Shown here: piece by piece, positions 28,029 through 37,585 of the stretch
How positions within the stretch are numbered: position 1 is the stretch's first letter
Layout: each line of letters starts with the position of its first letter
From: Thalassospira lucentensis MCCC 1A00383 = DSM 14000
GTDB lineage: Bacteria > Pseudomonadota > Alphaproteobacteria > Rhodospirillales > Thalassospiraceae
NCBI RefSeq assembly: GCF_000421265.1
Contig: NZ_ATWN01000006.1
Span: forward strand, 1-64,000
Direction of reading: 5' to 3'
DNA length: 64,000 bases
The notes under the pieces: model-generated
What the model saw: only the letters and a program-made list of their open reading frames with translations
What the model was told of the DNA's origin: nothing
The model's database searches: none
Position numbers and translations under genes: made by a program

Positions 28029-28933
28029 AACGCCTGACCAATACAGGCCGGCGCATTCAGTCTGATTTTTGCACGGTCACTGGAAATAATCACCAGCACA
28101 ATCACCGTCGCCAGATACGGCAGCATCGACATGAACTGGGATGGCACATGAATGCCCGCCCCTTGCGCATGAAGCTGCATGACCGAAATCAGGCCAAACA
28201 TATAGGCCCCGGCCAACAACCGCCCCGGACGCCACGTGGCAAACACCACGAGTGCGAGCGCGATCCAGCCACGGCCCGCTGTCATGTTTTCCGCCCACAT
28301 CGGGGTATAGGACAGCGACAAATACGCCCCGGCCAATCCGGCCATCGCCCCGCCAAACATCGTGGCAAGATAGCGGATTTTAATCACCGAATAGCCAATC
28401 GCATTGGCCGAATGATGCGAATCACCCACCGCCTTAAGGATCAATCCCGCCCGGGTTTTGGTCAGGAAATAACCCACCCCGAACACCACAAGCAACGAGA
28501 AATAAACAAGGAAGTCCTGTCCAAACAGGATCGGACCAATCACCGGAATCTGACTGATCCCCGGGATCGAAAGTGACGGCAGCGGATCAATCGCAAAGCC
28601 GACAAAACCCGATCCGACAAGGGCGGAAAAACCAACCCCAAAGATGGTCAATGCAAGCCCCGTCGCCACCTGATTGGCCATCAGGGTCAAGGTCAGAAAC
28701 GCAAAGATCAGCGATATCAACACTCCGGCCACCACAGATGCAAAAATGCCCAGAATGGCCGATCCGGTCGTCGCGGTGACGGCAAAACCGGCAATCGCCC
28801 CAACCAGCATCATGCCTTCGACGCCAAGATTAAGCACACCGGACTTTTCCGTGATCAACTCACCCGACGCCGCCAGCAAAAGCGGGGTCGATGCAGTAAT
28901 CACCGTCAATGTGAAAGGAACAATCCAATCCAT
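28013..28933 (-). CDS. Nucleoside ABC transporter permease, second subunit
   Basis: This 306-aa permease belongs to the BPD_transp_2 class, resembling NupQ/YufQ. It starts MDWIVPFTLTVITASTPLLLAASGELITEKSGVLNLGVEGMMLVGA, a very conserved opening for this subunit. Eight to nine membrane segments follow, with the coupling region IRYLATMFGGAMAGLAGAY. The start overlaps the first permease's stop by one base (TAATG). It forms the channel with the gene at 28933-30012. Confidence 0.92.
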   Translation of the reverse strand: MDWIVPFTLTVITASTPLLLAASGELITEKSGVLNLGVEGMMLVGAIAGFAVTATTGSAILGIFASVVAGVLISLIFAFLTLTLMANQVATGLALTIFGVGFSALVGSGFVGFAIDPLPSLSIPGISQIPVIGPILFGQDFLVYFSLLVVFGVGYFLTKTRAGLILKAVGDSHHSANAIGYSVIKIRYLATMFGGAMAGLAGAYLSLSYTPMWAENMTAGRGWIALALVVFATWRPGRLLAGAYMFGLISVMQLHAQGAGIHVPSQFMSMLPYLATVIVLVIISSDRAKIRLNAPACIGQAFRPAH

Positions 28934-30012
28934 TATGCGGTTCTCCCTTTTGCCGCGATAGAACCGAAACGAATACGGTATTTGGTCAAGACATCACAGG
29001 CCAGCAAGAAGAACAGCAATATCCCCTGAAACAGGCCGGTCACCGCATTGGGAAGCCCCAGCGTAATTTGGGCAAGTTCACCGCCAAGATAGGTCAGCGC
29101 CATAATCAAACCGCCAAACAAAATGCCCACCGGATGCAAACGCCCCAAAAAGGCAACAATGATCGCGGTAAAGCCATACCCGGGCGAAATGGACGGCTGC
29201 AACTGGCCAATCGGGCCCGCAACCTCAAACAAACCAGCCAATCCCGAAAGTCCACCGCCCAAAAGCAGGGTAAACCAGATCATGCGTTTCTGACGGAACC
29301 CAACGTGGCGGGCGGCCTGCGGGGCCTTGCCAACCACACGCAACTGGAACCCGATCAAGGATTTCGACAGTAACAACCACCCGGCAATCACCACCAAAAC
29401 CGCAATCGCCGTGCCCAGATGCACCCGTGTGCCATCATAAATGATCGGCAACAGTCCGGCATCGGGGAATGGGCGCGATTCCGGGAAGTTAAATCCTTCG
29501 GGATTACGCCACGGGCCATGCACCAGATAACTTAAAAACAGGGTCGCAACATAGGTCAGCATCAGGCTGGTCAGAATTTCATTGGCGTTAAAGCGCGTAC
29601 GCAACAATGCCGGGATAGCACCCCAGAACGCCCCGCCGATGGCGCCAAACACCAACATGGCCGGCAGTAAAAACACGCTTTGACTGTCATAGAAATAAAG
29701 GGCCAGGCCACCGCCAAAGATCGCCCCCATGGTCAGCTGCCCTTCGGCACCAATGTTCCAGACGTTTGCCCGAAACCCCATGGCAAGACCAATCGCAATG
29801 ATCACAAGTGGGGTCGCCTTGACCAGAAGCTCGGACACGCCATAGCTGTTGCTGATCGGCAGGATAAAGAAGGTATAAAGCGCTTCAAGCGGGTTCTTGC
29901 CCATAAAGGCAAAGATGACGCCGCCAACAACAAGCGTCATGACGATTGCCAAAACCGGCGACAGATAGACCATCGCCTGTGAATGCGAACGGCGGGGTTC
30001 AAGCCTGATCAA
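28933..30012 (-). CDS. Nucleoside ABC transporter permease, first subunit
   Basis: This 359-aa permease is similar to NupP/YufP. Key stretches are ATPLVIIAIGLAMGFRANVWNIGAEGQLTMGAIFGG, IPALLRTRFNANEILTSLMLTYVA and FTAIIVAFLGRLHPVGILFGG. It has roughly nine membrane segments. It starts within the end of the ATPase gene (14-nt overlap). With its partner permease it makes the translocation path of the purine nucleoside importer. Confidence 0.92.
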   Translation of the reverse strand: MIRLEPRRSHSQAMVYLSPVLAIVMTLVVGGVIFAFMGKNPLEALYTFFILPISNSYGVSELLVKATPLVIIAIGLAMGFRANVWNIGAEGQLTMGAIFGGGLALYFYDSQSVFLLPAMLVFGAIGGAFWGAIPALLRTRFNANEILTSLMLTYVATLFLSYLVHGPWRNPEGFNFPESRPFPDAGLLPIIYDGTRVHLGTAIAVLVVIAGWLLLSKSLIGFQLRVVGKAPQAARHVGFRQKRMIWFTLLLGGGLSGLAGLFEVAGPIGQLQPSISPGYGFTAIIVAFLGRLHPVGILFGGLIMALTYLGGELAQITLGLPNAVTGLFQGILLFFLLACDVLTKYRIRFGSIAAKGRTA

Positions 30013-31606
30013 CGCGACCTCCTGTGGCTAGCATGTCGTTCGCCGGGGTCGCGTCGCCGTCCAAATCATGGAGCCCCCCCATCAACAGACCAATTTCTTC
30101 GATGCTGACATCGGCCATCGGACGCGATCTGGACATTTTGCCCTCCGACATCACAACGACCTGATCACAAATCGCAAAAATCTCGTCAAGGTCCTGCGAA
30201 ATCACCAGAACCGCCGTACCCTTTGCCGCGAGATCAAGCAACGCCTGATGAATGGCACTGGCCGCGCCGGCATCTACACCCCACGTCGGCTGGGAAATCA
30301 CCAGTACACCGGGGTCTTGCAGGATTTCACGCCCGACGATGAATTTTTGAAGGTTCCCGCCTGAAAGGCTTCCGGCTTCGGCACCAGAGCCGGTGGTACG
30401 GACATCAAATGTTTTAATAATAGTATCGGCAAAGGACCTGGTCGGGACTTCGCGGATCAAACCACGTGCCGTCAAGGCCATCCGGCGAAATGCCGTCAGG
30501 AACCCGTTTTCTGCCAAACTCATATCGGTCACGGCACCATGGCCATTGCGTTCTTCGGGAACAAACGTCGCGCCAAGGCGACGGCGGCGACGCGGCCCGA
30601 AATGTGCGACGGATGTGCCATCAATCTTGATGTTATCGGGGGCGGCAAACTGTTCGGTTTCCCCGGCCAGTGCCTGAAACAGCTCGTTCTGACCGTTCCC
30701 GGCCACCCCGGCAACGCCAAGGATTTCACCGCCGCGCACGGTCAGATTGACATCCTTAAGGTCAGTGCCGAACTGTTCTTCGCTGGCCAGTGACAAGTTG
30801 CTGACCTCAAGACGAACATCGCCAAAGGTCCGGTCATTGCCCCGGTCCGGTGCGGTCAGTTTCTGGCCGATCATCATTTCGGCCATCGATTTTGCGGTTT
30901 CTTCCCGCGGGTCACAGCCACCCACCACCTTGCCACCGCGCAACACAGTCGCTTTCTGACACAGCGCTTTGACCTCATGCAGCTTGTGGCTGATATACAG
31001 GATCGCGCAGCCCTCATCGGCCAGACGGCGCAGCGTTTCAAACAGTTTTTCGACTTCTTGCGGGGTCAGAACCGATGTCGGTTCGTCCAAAATCAGCAAT
31101 TTGGGATTTTGCAGCAAACACCGGACAATCTCGATCCGCTGACGTTCGCCAACCGACAGGGTGTAAACATGGCGGTCCGGATCAAGCGGCAGGCCATAGG
31201 TCTTTTCGACCTCGACCACCTGCTTGCGCAGCACCTCCATATCGCGCACATCGTTCATCGCCAGCGCAATGTTTTCAAGCACCGTCATGGTTTCAAACAG
31301 CGAGAAGTGCTGGAACACCAGACCGACACCCATTTCACGCGCATCGTGCGGGCTATGAATGGTCACAGGCTTGCCGTCCCAAAGCACCTCGCCCTGATCG
31401 GCCTGCAATACACCGTAAATGATCTTCACAAGCGTACTTTTGCCAGCCCCATTTTCCCCAAGCAGCGCATGAATCTCGCCCGGCTCGATACGGAAACTGA
31501 TATCGTCATTGGCCAGACAGCCCGGAAAGGCCTTGGTCACACCGCGCACTTCAAGTTGCGCGTGCCCTGCCCCCGTCATGGCTTCTGTCCCGGCATCACC
31601 GGTCAT
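29999..31606 (-). CDS. Nucleoside ABC transporter ATPase with two nucleotide-binding domains
   Basis: This is a protein of about 535 aa with tandem ABC domains as in NupO/RbsA. Domain 1 has Walker A GENGAGKST, LSVGERQRIEIV signature and LLILDEPTSVLTPQE. Domain 2 has a degenerate Walker A (GVAGNGQNE), signature LSGGNLQKFIVGRE, and a Walker B in which VLVISQPTWGVD replaces the usual Asp-Glu. The second ATP site is therefore probably weak, which is usual for this class. Start options are ATG 31606 (MTGDAGTEAM) or GTG codons up to 31624. Confidence 0.92.
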   Translation of the reverse strand: MTGDAGTEAMTGAGHAQLEVRGVTKAFPGCLANDDISFRIEPGEIHALLGENGAGKSTLVKIIYGVLQADQGEVLWDGKPVTIHSPHDAREMGVGLVFQHFSLFETMTVLENIALAMNDVRDMEVLRKQVVEVEKTYGLPLDPDRHVYTLSVGERQRIEIVRCLLQNPKLLILDEPTSVLTPQEVEKLFETLRRLADEGCAILYISHKLHEVKALCQKATVLRGGKVVGGCDPREETAKSMAEMMIGQKLTAPDRGNDRTFGDVRLEVSNLSLASEEQFGTDLKDVNLTVRGGEILGVAGVAGNGQNELFQALAGETEQFAAPDNIKIDGTSVAHFGPRRRRRLGATFVPEERNGHGAVTDMSLAENGFLTAFRRMALTARGLIREVPTRSFADTIIKTFDVRTTGSGAEAGSLSGGNLQKFIVGREILQDPGVLVISQPTWGVDAGAASAIHQALLDLAAKGTAVLVISQDLDEIFAICDQVVVMSEGKMSRSRPMADVSIEEIGLLMGGLHDLDGDATPANDMLATGGRVDQA

Positions 31607-31694
31607 TGACGTCACTGCTACCACCCCTATTTAGCAATATGATTTTGCACACCGTTGGCGGTTTTACCGCATTCTGTGCTGCAATCAAACGGTC

Positions 31695-32171
31695 TCAATA
31701 TGCGATCTTGTCGGTTTTGGTATCCCAGGCGGCGAAAACCTCGCGCGCTTCGGGCACATCGACATGTTCTATGGGCAAGGACCGATCCTTGATCGGCTTT
31801 GCCACTTCATCATACAGGAACTGATCATCAAAACCGATGGCGGCGGCATCATCGCGGCCATTGGCATAATAGATCTTGTCAAGACGGGCCCAATAGATCG
31901 CCGAAAGACACATCGGGCAGGGTTCGCAACTGGTGTAAATCTCACACCCGGCAAGGTCAAAACTGCCAAGCTTCTCGCACGCCGCACGAATGGCGCTGAC
32001 CTCGGCATGCGCGGTTGGATCGTTTGTCGATGTGACATTGTTCCATCCTTCGGCAATCACGTCGCCATTGCGCACAATGATTGCCCCGAACGGCCCACCA
32101 CATCCCTCGTCCATTTTTTGCCGGGATAAATCCACGGCATGGCGCATATGGCCCTTTTTGGCATCACACAC
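31695..32171 (-). CDS. guaD: Guanine deaminase, cytidine-deaminase fold
   Basis: This 158-aa zinc deaminase is close in size to Bacillus GuaD. The zinc motif is HAEVSAIRAA (His55, Glu57) and PCPMC (Cys85, Cys88). Further family features are NDPTAHAE and the C-terminal region FLYDEVAKP. It converts guanine to xanthine, feeding the xanthine dehydrogenase encoded just upstream. The start is taken as GTG at 32171, seven bases after AGGAGA. A longer frame reaches 32207. A related adenosine or other nucleobase deaminase cannot be fully excluded. Confidence 0.88.
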   Translation of the reverse strand: MCDAKKGHMRHAVDLSRQKMDEGCGGPFGAIIVRNGDVIAEGWNNVTSTNDPTAHAEVSAIRAACEKLGSFDLAGCEIYTSCEPCPMCLSAIYWARLDKIYYANGRDDAAAIGFDDQFLYDEVAKPIKDRSLPIEHVDVPEAREVFAAWDTKTDKIAY

Positions 32172-32197
32172 TACCAGTTCTCCTTTGCGAAACCCAC

Positions 32198-32215
32198 GAT
32201 CTGGCAAACCAGATC
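32198..32215 (-). promoter_or_regulatory. GATCTGG-N4-CCAGATC hairpin in the guaD leader
   Basis: This is a perfect 7-bp stem with a 4-nt loop, 14 nt upstream of the guaD ribosome site. CCTGATCAGG (32217-32226) and GGCCG/CGGCC (32225-32243) stems lie just before it. It could be a regulatory leader or protein-binding site. Confidence 0.45.
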
Positions 32216-32252
32216 ACCTGATCAGGCCGTCATTAACGCGGCCCTTTATCAT

Positions 32253-32274
32253 TAAAAACACCTTCAATGAAGGT
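32253..32274 (-). terminator. Terminator after xdhC
   Basis: ACCTTCA and TGAAGGT form a 7-bp stem with a one-base centre. It is followed on the minus strand by GTTTTTAA. It separates the xdh operon from guaD and the transporter operon. The stem is short, so partial read-through is likely. Confidence 0.55.
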
Positions 32275-32281
32275 CGTAAAA

Positions 32282-33334
32282 TCAACCCGCCCCGTCTGAT
32301 GCGGTTTTAATCGGCTGACTTTGCGCCATCTGTGCTTCGCGCACAGACAGCAATTGCACAGCAACTGACGCCGCAATAACGGCCGGCTGTTTGCCGGTAA
32401 TCCCACCAACACCAATCGGGCAGGTCAAACGACCAATCGCCGCTGCGCTTAAACCCCGATCGGTAAGCCGCCGGATAAAACGCGCGCGCTTGGTCTGGCT
32501 GCCAATCATGCCGACAAAGCCAAGATCACCACGCACCAACGCCGCCCGGCAGATGTCAAAATCAAGCGCGTGGTTGTGTGTCAGGATCAAAACATGCGCA
32601 CCAGCTGGAATATCGGCGACTTCTTCTTGCGGTTTATCACTGTGACACACCTGAAGTTTCGCCCCGCTCAGTCCAGTCAGATAGTCCTCACGCGGATCGA
32701 CAAGATGAATGTCAAACGGCAAGGGTGCCAAGGTATTCACCAGTGCCGTGCCCACATGCCCGGCCCCGAAAATCCACACCGGTGTCGCCGCGTCATCCAG
32801 ACGCAGACACAGCATGTCCACCCCGTTATGGCTCACCATGCCGCCACGCAATGCACCAAAGGTCCGCGCCAACACGGCTGATTGCTCGGCATCGGCCACG
32901 CCGAGGTGGTTGTCACTGGTCGGCAGCATGATCCAGTGACCATCGTTCTGCCCGCCACCGCTAACAAGCTGCTTGAAGGCGTTTAAAAGTATGGTCTTTT
33001 GCGACGGCCCAAGCAGATGAAACCCGACCTCAACCGATCCACCGCAACATTGGCCCAAGCCCGGCCCCAGCGGGAACCGCACGATTTCCGCATTGGCGAT
33101 GTCAGGGATGTTAGCGCTAACATCCTCTGCTACGGCAAATGCATCGCGCACCCGGCGCGTCACCTGATGTTCAAGGTTGCCACCGCCAATCGTACCGGAA
33201 ATGCCCTCTGACCCGATCAGCATGAAGGCACCGGCTTCACGCGGGGTTGATCCGCGAATGGCCGCAACACTGACCAGCATCACCGGCCCCGACGATGCCA
33301 ACAGATCAATATGTGCACCATGCGACAGGGTCAT
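32282..33334 (-). CDS. xdhC: Xanthine dehydrogenase accessory protein XdhC
   Basis: This 350-aa protein binds molybdenum cofactor, assists its sulfuration and hands it to XdhB. The XdhC_CoxI N-domain has VSVAAIRGSTPREAGAFMLI and GTIGGGNLEH. GPGLGQCCGG carries the conserved Cys pair. The C-terminal Rossmann domain starts VWIFGAGHVGTALV and ends FVGMIGSQTKRARFIRRL and CPIGVGGITGKQPAVIAASV. It lies 3 nt after xdhB and is last of the hiuH-xdhABC operon. Confidence 0.95.
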   Translation of the reverse strand: MTLSHGAHIDLLASSGPVMLVSVAAIRGSTPREAGAFMLIGSEGISGTIGGGNLEHQVTRRVRDAFAVAEDVSANIPDIANAEIVRFPLGPGLGQCCGGSVEVGFHLLGPSQKTILLNAFKQLVSGGGQNDGHWIMLPTSDNHLGVADAEQSAVLARTFGALRGGMVSHNGVDMLCLRLDDAATPVWIFGAGHVGTALVNTLAPLPFDIHLVDPREDYLTGLSGAKLQVCHSDKPQEEVADIPAGAHVLILTHNHALDFDICRAALVRGDLGFVGMIGSQTKRARFIRRLTDRGLSAAAIGRLTCPIGVGGITGKQPAVIAASVAVQLLSVREAQMAQSQPIKTASDGAG

Positions 33335-33337
33335 GCC

Positions 33338-35734
33338 TTATTCCCCCGCCGCGGGCATGGATTGCCCGACATTTTGCATCATCCGCTTGGCCACATCGGC
33401 CACCGCATACAAAACCGCCTCGGGCGTTGCCGGGGTGTTAAGTGCCGGGATCACCTTATGATCGGCGACCGAGGCAATCGCATCGGCAATTGCGCGATGA
33501 ACCGAAATCGCCAACATCAACGGCGGCTCCCCGACCGCCTTGGACCGGTGAATGGTTTTTTCAACGTTGCGTCCCGATGACCACAATTCCATGCGGAAAT
33601 CTTCCGGTCGATCCGAACAAGCCGGGATTTTATAGGTTGATGGCGCATGGGTGCGCAAATTGCCCTTATCATCCCACCAAAGCTCCTCGGTGGTCAGCCA
33701 CCCCATGCCTTGAATAAAGCCGCCTTCGATCTGCCCACGGTCAATCGCCGGGTTCAGCGACCGCCCGACATCATGAATGATATCCACCCGTGTGACCTTG
33801 TTTTCACCGGTCAGGGTATCGATCAAAACTTCCGAGCACGCCATGCCATAGGCAAAGTAATAAAACGGTCGGCCCGATGCGTTTTCGCGGTCGTAATGGA
33901 TTTTCGGCGTCGCGTAATAACCCGTCGCCGACAAAGACACCCGTGCGAGATAGGCCTGCTTGATCACATCGGCAAAGCTCAGCTCCGCCTGATCGCCGAT
34001 AATCACCTTACCGGGTACAAACCGCACCGCCGCCTCGGCCACACCGTATTTTTCGGCTGCAAACGTGATCAATCGGTTCTTGATCGTCATCGCCGCATCA
34101 CGTGCCGCCATGCCGTTCATATCCGCCCCGCTTGAGGCCGCCGTCGCCGATGTATTGGGCACCTTGCCGGTATTGGTCGCGGTGATCTTGATCTGGTCAA
34201 GGTCGATCTGGAATTCCTCGGCGACGACCTGGGCGACCTTGATAAAAAGCCCCTGCCCCATTTCCGTCCCGCCGTGGTTCAAATGCACCGACCCATCCTG
34301 ATAAACATGGATCAACGCCCCGGCCTGGTTCAGGAACGACGTGGTAAAGGAAATGCCAAACTTGACCGGGGTTAACGACAGCCCCTTTTTCAGAACCGGG
34401 CTTTGCGCGTTAAACGCCTCAACGTCCGCCCGGCGTTTGCGATAATCGCTGGCCGCCAGAATATCATCGGTCAGATCACCCAGAACATTGTCTTCGACCA
34501 CCATGTGATAGGGCGTCGTATTACGATCATCGGTCCCGTAATAATTGGCAATCCGCACATCCAGCGGATCGCGGCCAACGGTCATCGCAATTTCATCAAT
34601 GATGCGTTCAATCGCCACCATCCCCTGTGGCCCACCAAACCCGCGAAACGCCGTGTTGGACACAAGATTGGTTTTACAGCGGTACGACCGAATTTCGACA
34701 TCGCCAAGGTAATAGGCATTGTCGGTATGGAACATCGCCCGGTCAGCAATCGCAGCCGACAAATCGGCCGAAAAACCGCAATTGGCGGCATATTGGATAT
34801 CAAGCCCGCAAATCCGCCCGTCATCGTCAAAGCCGACATCATAATCGACGATAAAGTCATGGCGCTTGCCGGTCATGATCATGTCGTCATCCCGATCCAG
34901 CCGGAATTTCGCCGGGCGACCGGTTTTCACCGCCACGATGGCGGCCAGTGCCGCCCACTGGGATGCCTGCGTTTCCTTGCCGCCAAAGCCACCACCCATA
35001 CGGCGCACTTCGACCGTCACCGCATTGGCCGGACGGCCAAGCACATTGGCGATATTGTGTTGCACTTCGGATGGATGCTGGGTCGAGCAATGCAGCAACA
35101 CGTCACCGTCTTCCTGCGGGACGGCAAACGTGATTTGCCCTTCAAGGTAAAAGTGATCCTGCCCGCCAATTTCCATTCGGGCCGACCGGCGATGCTTGGC
35201 CTTGGCAAGTGCCGACGCCGCATCCCCCTGTTTCATCACATGCGGCGGGGCGACAAAAAGCTGCTTTTCAAGGGCTTCATCCACCAACAGAACCGCAGGC
35301 AGTTCTTCGTATTCAATGTCTGCCAGCTTGGCTGCGGCACGCGCCTGTGCGCGGGTTTCGGCCGCCACACAAAACACCGGCTGACCATAAAACTGCACCA
35401 ATCCGTCGGGCAAAACCGGCTCATCATGGGTATGGGCCGGGGACACGTCATTAACACCGGGGATGTCATCGGCGGTCAAAACGCACACCACACCCGGCGC
35501 CGAACGCACCTTGGACAGATCCATCTTGGTGATTTTGCCATGCGCAATCGTCGCCGCACCGGGGGCCAGATGCAGCGTGCCGAATGGCTCGATAATGTCA
35601 TCAATATAAACCGCTTCGCCCGCCACATGTTTCGGGCCGCTATCATGCTTGGACGCGGTGCGCACCCCACCCGACAAACCGGCAGTCGGGGCAAGAAGAT
35701 CATCGGTTTGGCTGTTTGCAGATGGGTCAGACAT
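33338..35734 (-). CDS. xdhB: Xanthine dehydrogenase molybdopterin-binding subunit
   Basis: This 798-aa large subunit hydroxylates hypoxanthine and xanthine. Recognisable are PIDDI-like entry (VYIDDI), GRPAKFRLDRDDDMIMTGKRHDF, the substrate Arg in FRGFGGPQGM, ATAASSGADMNG for cofactor binding, and the catalytic Glu in KAVGEPPLMLA near residue 745. All correspond to the Rhodobacter capsulatus active-site residues. The start at 35734 (MSDPSANSQ) follows a strong AAGGAGG and overlaps xdhA by 8 nt. A 462-codon antisense frame over it is a shadow. Confidence 0.96.
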   Translation of the reverse strand: MSDPSANSQTDDLLAPTAGLSGGVRTASKHDSGPKHVAGEAVYIDDIIEPFGTLHLAPGAATIAHGKITKMDLSKVRSAPGVVCVLTADDIPGVNDVSPAHTHDEPVLPDGLVQFYGQPVFCVAAETRAQARAAAKLADIEYEELPAVLLVDEALEKQLFVAPPHVMKQGDAASALAKAKHRRSARMEIGGQDHFYLEGQITFAVPQEDGDVLLHCSTQHPSEVQHNIANVLGRPANAVTVEVRRMGGGFGGKETQASQWAALAAIVAVKTGRPAKFRLDRDDDMIMTGKRHDFIVDYDVGFDDDGRICGLDIQYAANCGFSADLSAAIADRAMFHTDNAYYLGDVEIRSYRCKTNLVSNTAFRGFGGPQGMVAIERIIDEIAMTVGRDPLDVRIANYYGTDDRNTTPYHMVVEDNVLGDLTDDILAASDYRKRRADVEAFNAQSPVLKKGLSLTPVKFGISFTTSFLNQAGALIHVYQDGSVHLNHGGTEMGQGLFIKVAQVVAEEFQIDLDQIKITATNTGKVPNTSATAASSGADMNGMAARDAAMTIKNRLITFAAEKYGVAEAAVRFVPGKVIIGDQAELSFADVIKQAYLARVSLSATGYYATPKIHYDRENASGRPFYYFAYGMACSEVLIDTLTGENKVTRVDIIHDVGRSLNPAIDRGQIEGGFIQGMGWLTTEELWWDDKGNLRTHAPSTYKIPACSDRPEDFRMELWSSGRNVEKTIHRSKAVGEPPLMLAISVHRAIADAIASVADHKVIPALNTPATPEAVLYAVADVAKRMMQNVGQSMPAAGE

Positions 35735-37223
35735 GTGCAGCCTCCTTACCAACAAGGCGGGTGGCAACATCGGGCGCGCTGGTTTCGATAAACAGCTTGG
35801 TCAAAAGGTTCTGGGCCACCAGCATGCGGTATTCCTTCGATGCCCGCATGTCGGTCATCGGCGCAAAATCACTGGCAAGGGCAAGCTGCGCCGCACTGAG
35901 GCTGGCCTCATTCCAGTCCTGCCCGATCAGGGCCGCCTCGCATTTCTTGGCACGCATCGGGGTCCCGGCCATACCGCCAAACGCGGCACGGAATTCCGCC
36001 ACCTTGCCATCCGCAATCCGGATCGCAAAGGCGCCAAGAACCGCCGTGATATCCTGATCAAAACGTTTGGAAATTTTATAGGCCTTAAATGTCATGCCCA
36101 ATGCCGGTTTGGGCACAATCACGCTTTGTACAAACTCGCCGGGCATCCGGTCCTGTTTGCCATAGCTGACAAAGAATTCTTCCAACGGCACGTCGCGCGT
36201 TACATCGCCCATGCGAAGGACAATTTTCGCCCCCAGTGCAATCAGGGCCGGCGGCATGTCACCAATCGGTGATCCGTTGGCGACATTACCACCGACAGTC
36301 CCGGCATTGCGGATTTGCCGCGATCCGATACGCCGGATCAGCTCACCCACATCGGCCGCCACCCGACCCAGCGCATCATGCGCACGGCTATAGGTCACAC
36401 CGGCCCCGATGGTCACGGCCGTCTCGGTTTCGCTCACCGATTTCAGATCAGCAACGTCACCAATGTAAATGATCGGATCAAGCCGTTTGAGCATCTTGGT
36501 CACCCAAAGCCCAACATCGGTTCCGCCCGCCAATACGGTTGCGTCCGGATGCGCCACCAAAAGGGCCGCCAGTTCATCAGATGTGCGCGGCGCGTAATAG
36601 CGGCCCGCAGCATGTTCTACCGCCAAAGTCCCGGCATCCTTGACCATATCACTCAGGCGGGTGGCAAGATCAGTCCGGCGTTTTTGTTCAGTTGTATCAT
36701 TGGCGGCAACACCGCCAGCATTCCGCGCCGCCTCAATAATAGGACCATAACCAGTACAGCGGCACAGGTTCCCGGCCAGTGCATCATTGATCGCCCCGCG
36801 ATCCTCCTCGCCACCATCCAGCCACAGCTGATACAGGCTCATGACAAAACCGGGTGTGCAGAAACCACATTGCGATCCATGGGTCTCGACCATCGCCTGT
36901 TGCACCGGGTGCAGGCTACCATCCTTGGATTTCAGGTGTTCGACCGTCAAAAGCTGTTTGCCATCAAGGGTCGGGACAAACTGGATACAGGCGTTCACCG
37001 TGCGATAGGCCATGCCCCCATCGCCATTTGGCTCACCAATAATGACGGTGCAGGCCCCGCAATCCCCCTCTGCACAGCCTTCTTTCGTACCTGATTTGCG
37101 TTCTTCAAGACGCAGGTAATCAAGAACCGTCATCTGCGGATCAATATTGCGCAGGCTGCGTTCTTCGTCCCCCAAAAGGAACCGGATGTCAGCCCGCATA
37201 GTGATGTCGGTGTGTTGCGTCAT
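35727..37223 (-). CDS. xdhA: Xanthine dehydrogenase FeS/FAD subunit
   Basis: This 498-aa small subunit has two [2Fe-2S] clusters and FAD. Cluster Cys residues are in GCAEGDCGACTV (about 49-58), the QCGFCTPGFVMSLY segment, and CRCTGYGPI. The FAD-binding domain follows a linker from about residue 200 (VLAGGTDVGLWVTK; GGNVANGSPIGDMPPALIALGA). Electrons pass from molybdenum to NAD. It starts MTQHTDITM, 8 nt after the hydroxyisourate hydrolase gene. Confidence 0.96.
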   Translation of the reverse strand: MTQHTDITMRADIRFLLGDEERSLRNIDPQMTVLDYLRLEERKSGTKEGCAEGDCGACTVIIGEPNGDGGMAYRTVNACIQFVPTLDGKQLLTVEHLKSKDGSLHPVQQAMVETHGSQCGFCTPGFVMSLYQLWLDGGEEDRGAINDALAGNLCRCTGYGPIIEAARNAGGVAANDTTEQKRRTDLATRLSDMVKDAGTLAVEHAAGRYYAPRTSDELAALLVAHPDATVLAGGTDVGLWVTKMLKRLDPIIYIGDVADLKSVSETETAVTIGAGVTYSRAHDALGRVAADVGELIRRIGSRQIRNAGTVGGNVANGSPIGDMPPALIALGAKIVLRMGDVTRDVPLEEFFVSYGKQDRMPGEFVQSVIVPKPALGMTFKAYKISKRFDQDITAVLGAFAIRIADGKVAEFRAAFGGMAGTPMRAKKCEAALIGQDWNEASLSAAQLALASDFAPMTDMRASKEYRMLVAQNLLTKLFIETSAPDVATRLVGKEAAHV

Positions 37224-37231
37224 GCTCGGCC

Positions 37232-37585
37232 TCAGCTTCCGCGATAGGTCGAATAGCCGAATGGCGACAGCAAAAGCGGCACATGATAGTGCGACTGCCC
37301 GTCTGAAATGCCAAACCGGATGACAACCTGATCAAGGAACTTCGGGTCAGGAAGCTCTGTCCCACAGGCGTCAAAATAATCGCCCGCATGGAAAACCATC
37401 TGATACTTACCGGGCTTGAATGACGCCCCGTCAAGCATGGGCGCATCGGTCCGACCATCAACATTGGTCACCGCCTCGGCGACAAGGTCATCATGGCCAT
37501 TGCCAAAACGATGCAGCTCGATCCGGATACCGCCCGCCGGACAGCCTTTTGCCGTGTCGAGTACATGCGTCGTCAGTCGTCCCAT
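37232..37585 (-). CDS. uraH: 5-Hydroxyisourate hydrolase (transthyretin-like)
   Basis: This 117-aa protein has all three signature patches of the family: LTTHVLDTAKGCPAGGIRIEL at the N-terminus, the GRTDAP loop, and the C-terminal tetrapeptide YRGS. It converts 5-hydroxyisourate made by PuuD to OHCU, the substrate of UraD. It heads the operon uraH-xdhA-xdhB-xdhC. GGGAGG precedes the ATG. The gene is also called hiuH. Confidence 0.97.
   Translation of the reverse strand: MGRLTTHVLDTAKGCPAGGIRIELHRFGNGHDDLVAEAVTNVDGRTDAPMLDGASFKPGKYQMVFHAGDYFDACGTELPDPKFLDQVVIRFGISDGQSHYHVPLLLSPFGYSTYRGS

Noticed and set aside
34403-35791. 462-codon plus-strand open frame
   Set aside because: It lies wholly antisense to xdhB and the start of the xdh overlap. 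Its protein is His/Arg/Gly rich without family likeness, the usual shadow of a GC-rich coding strand.
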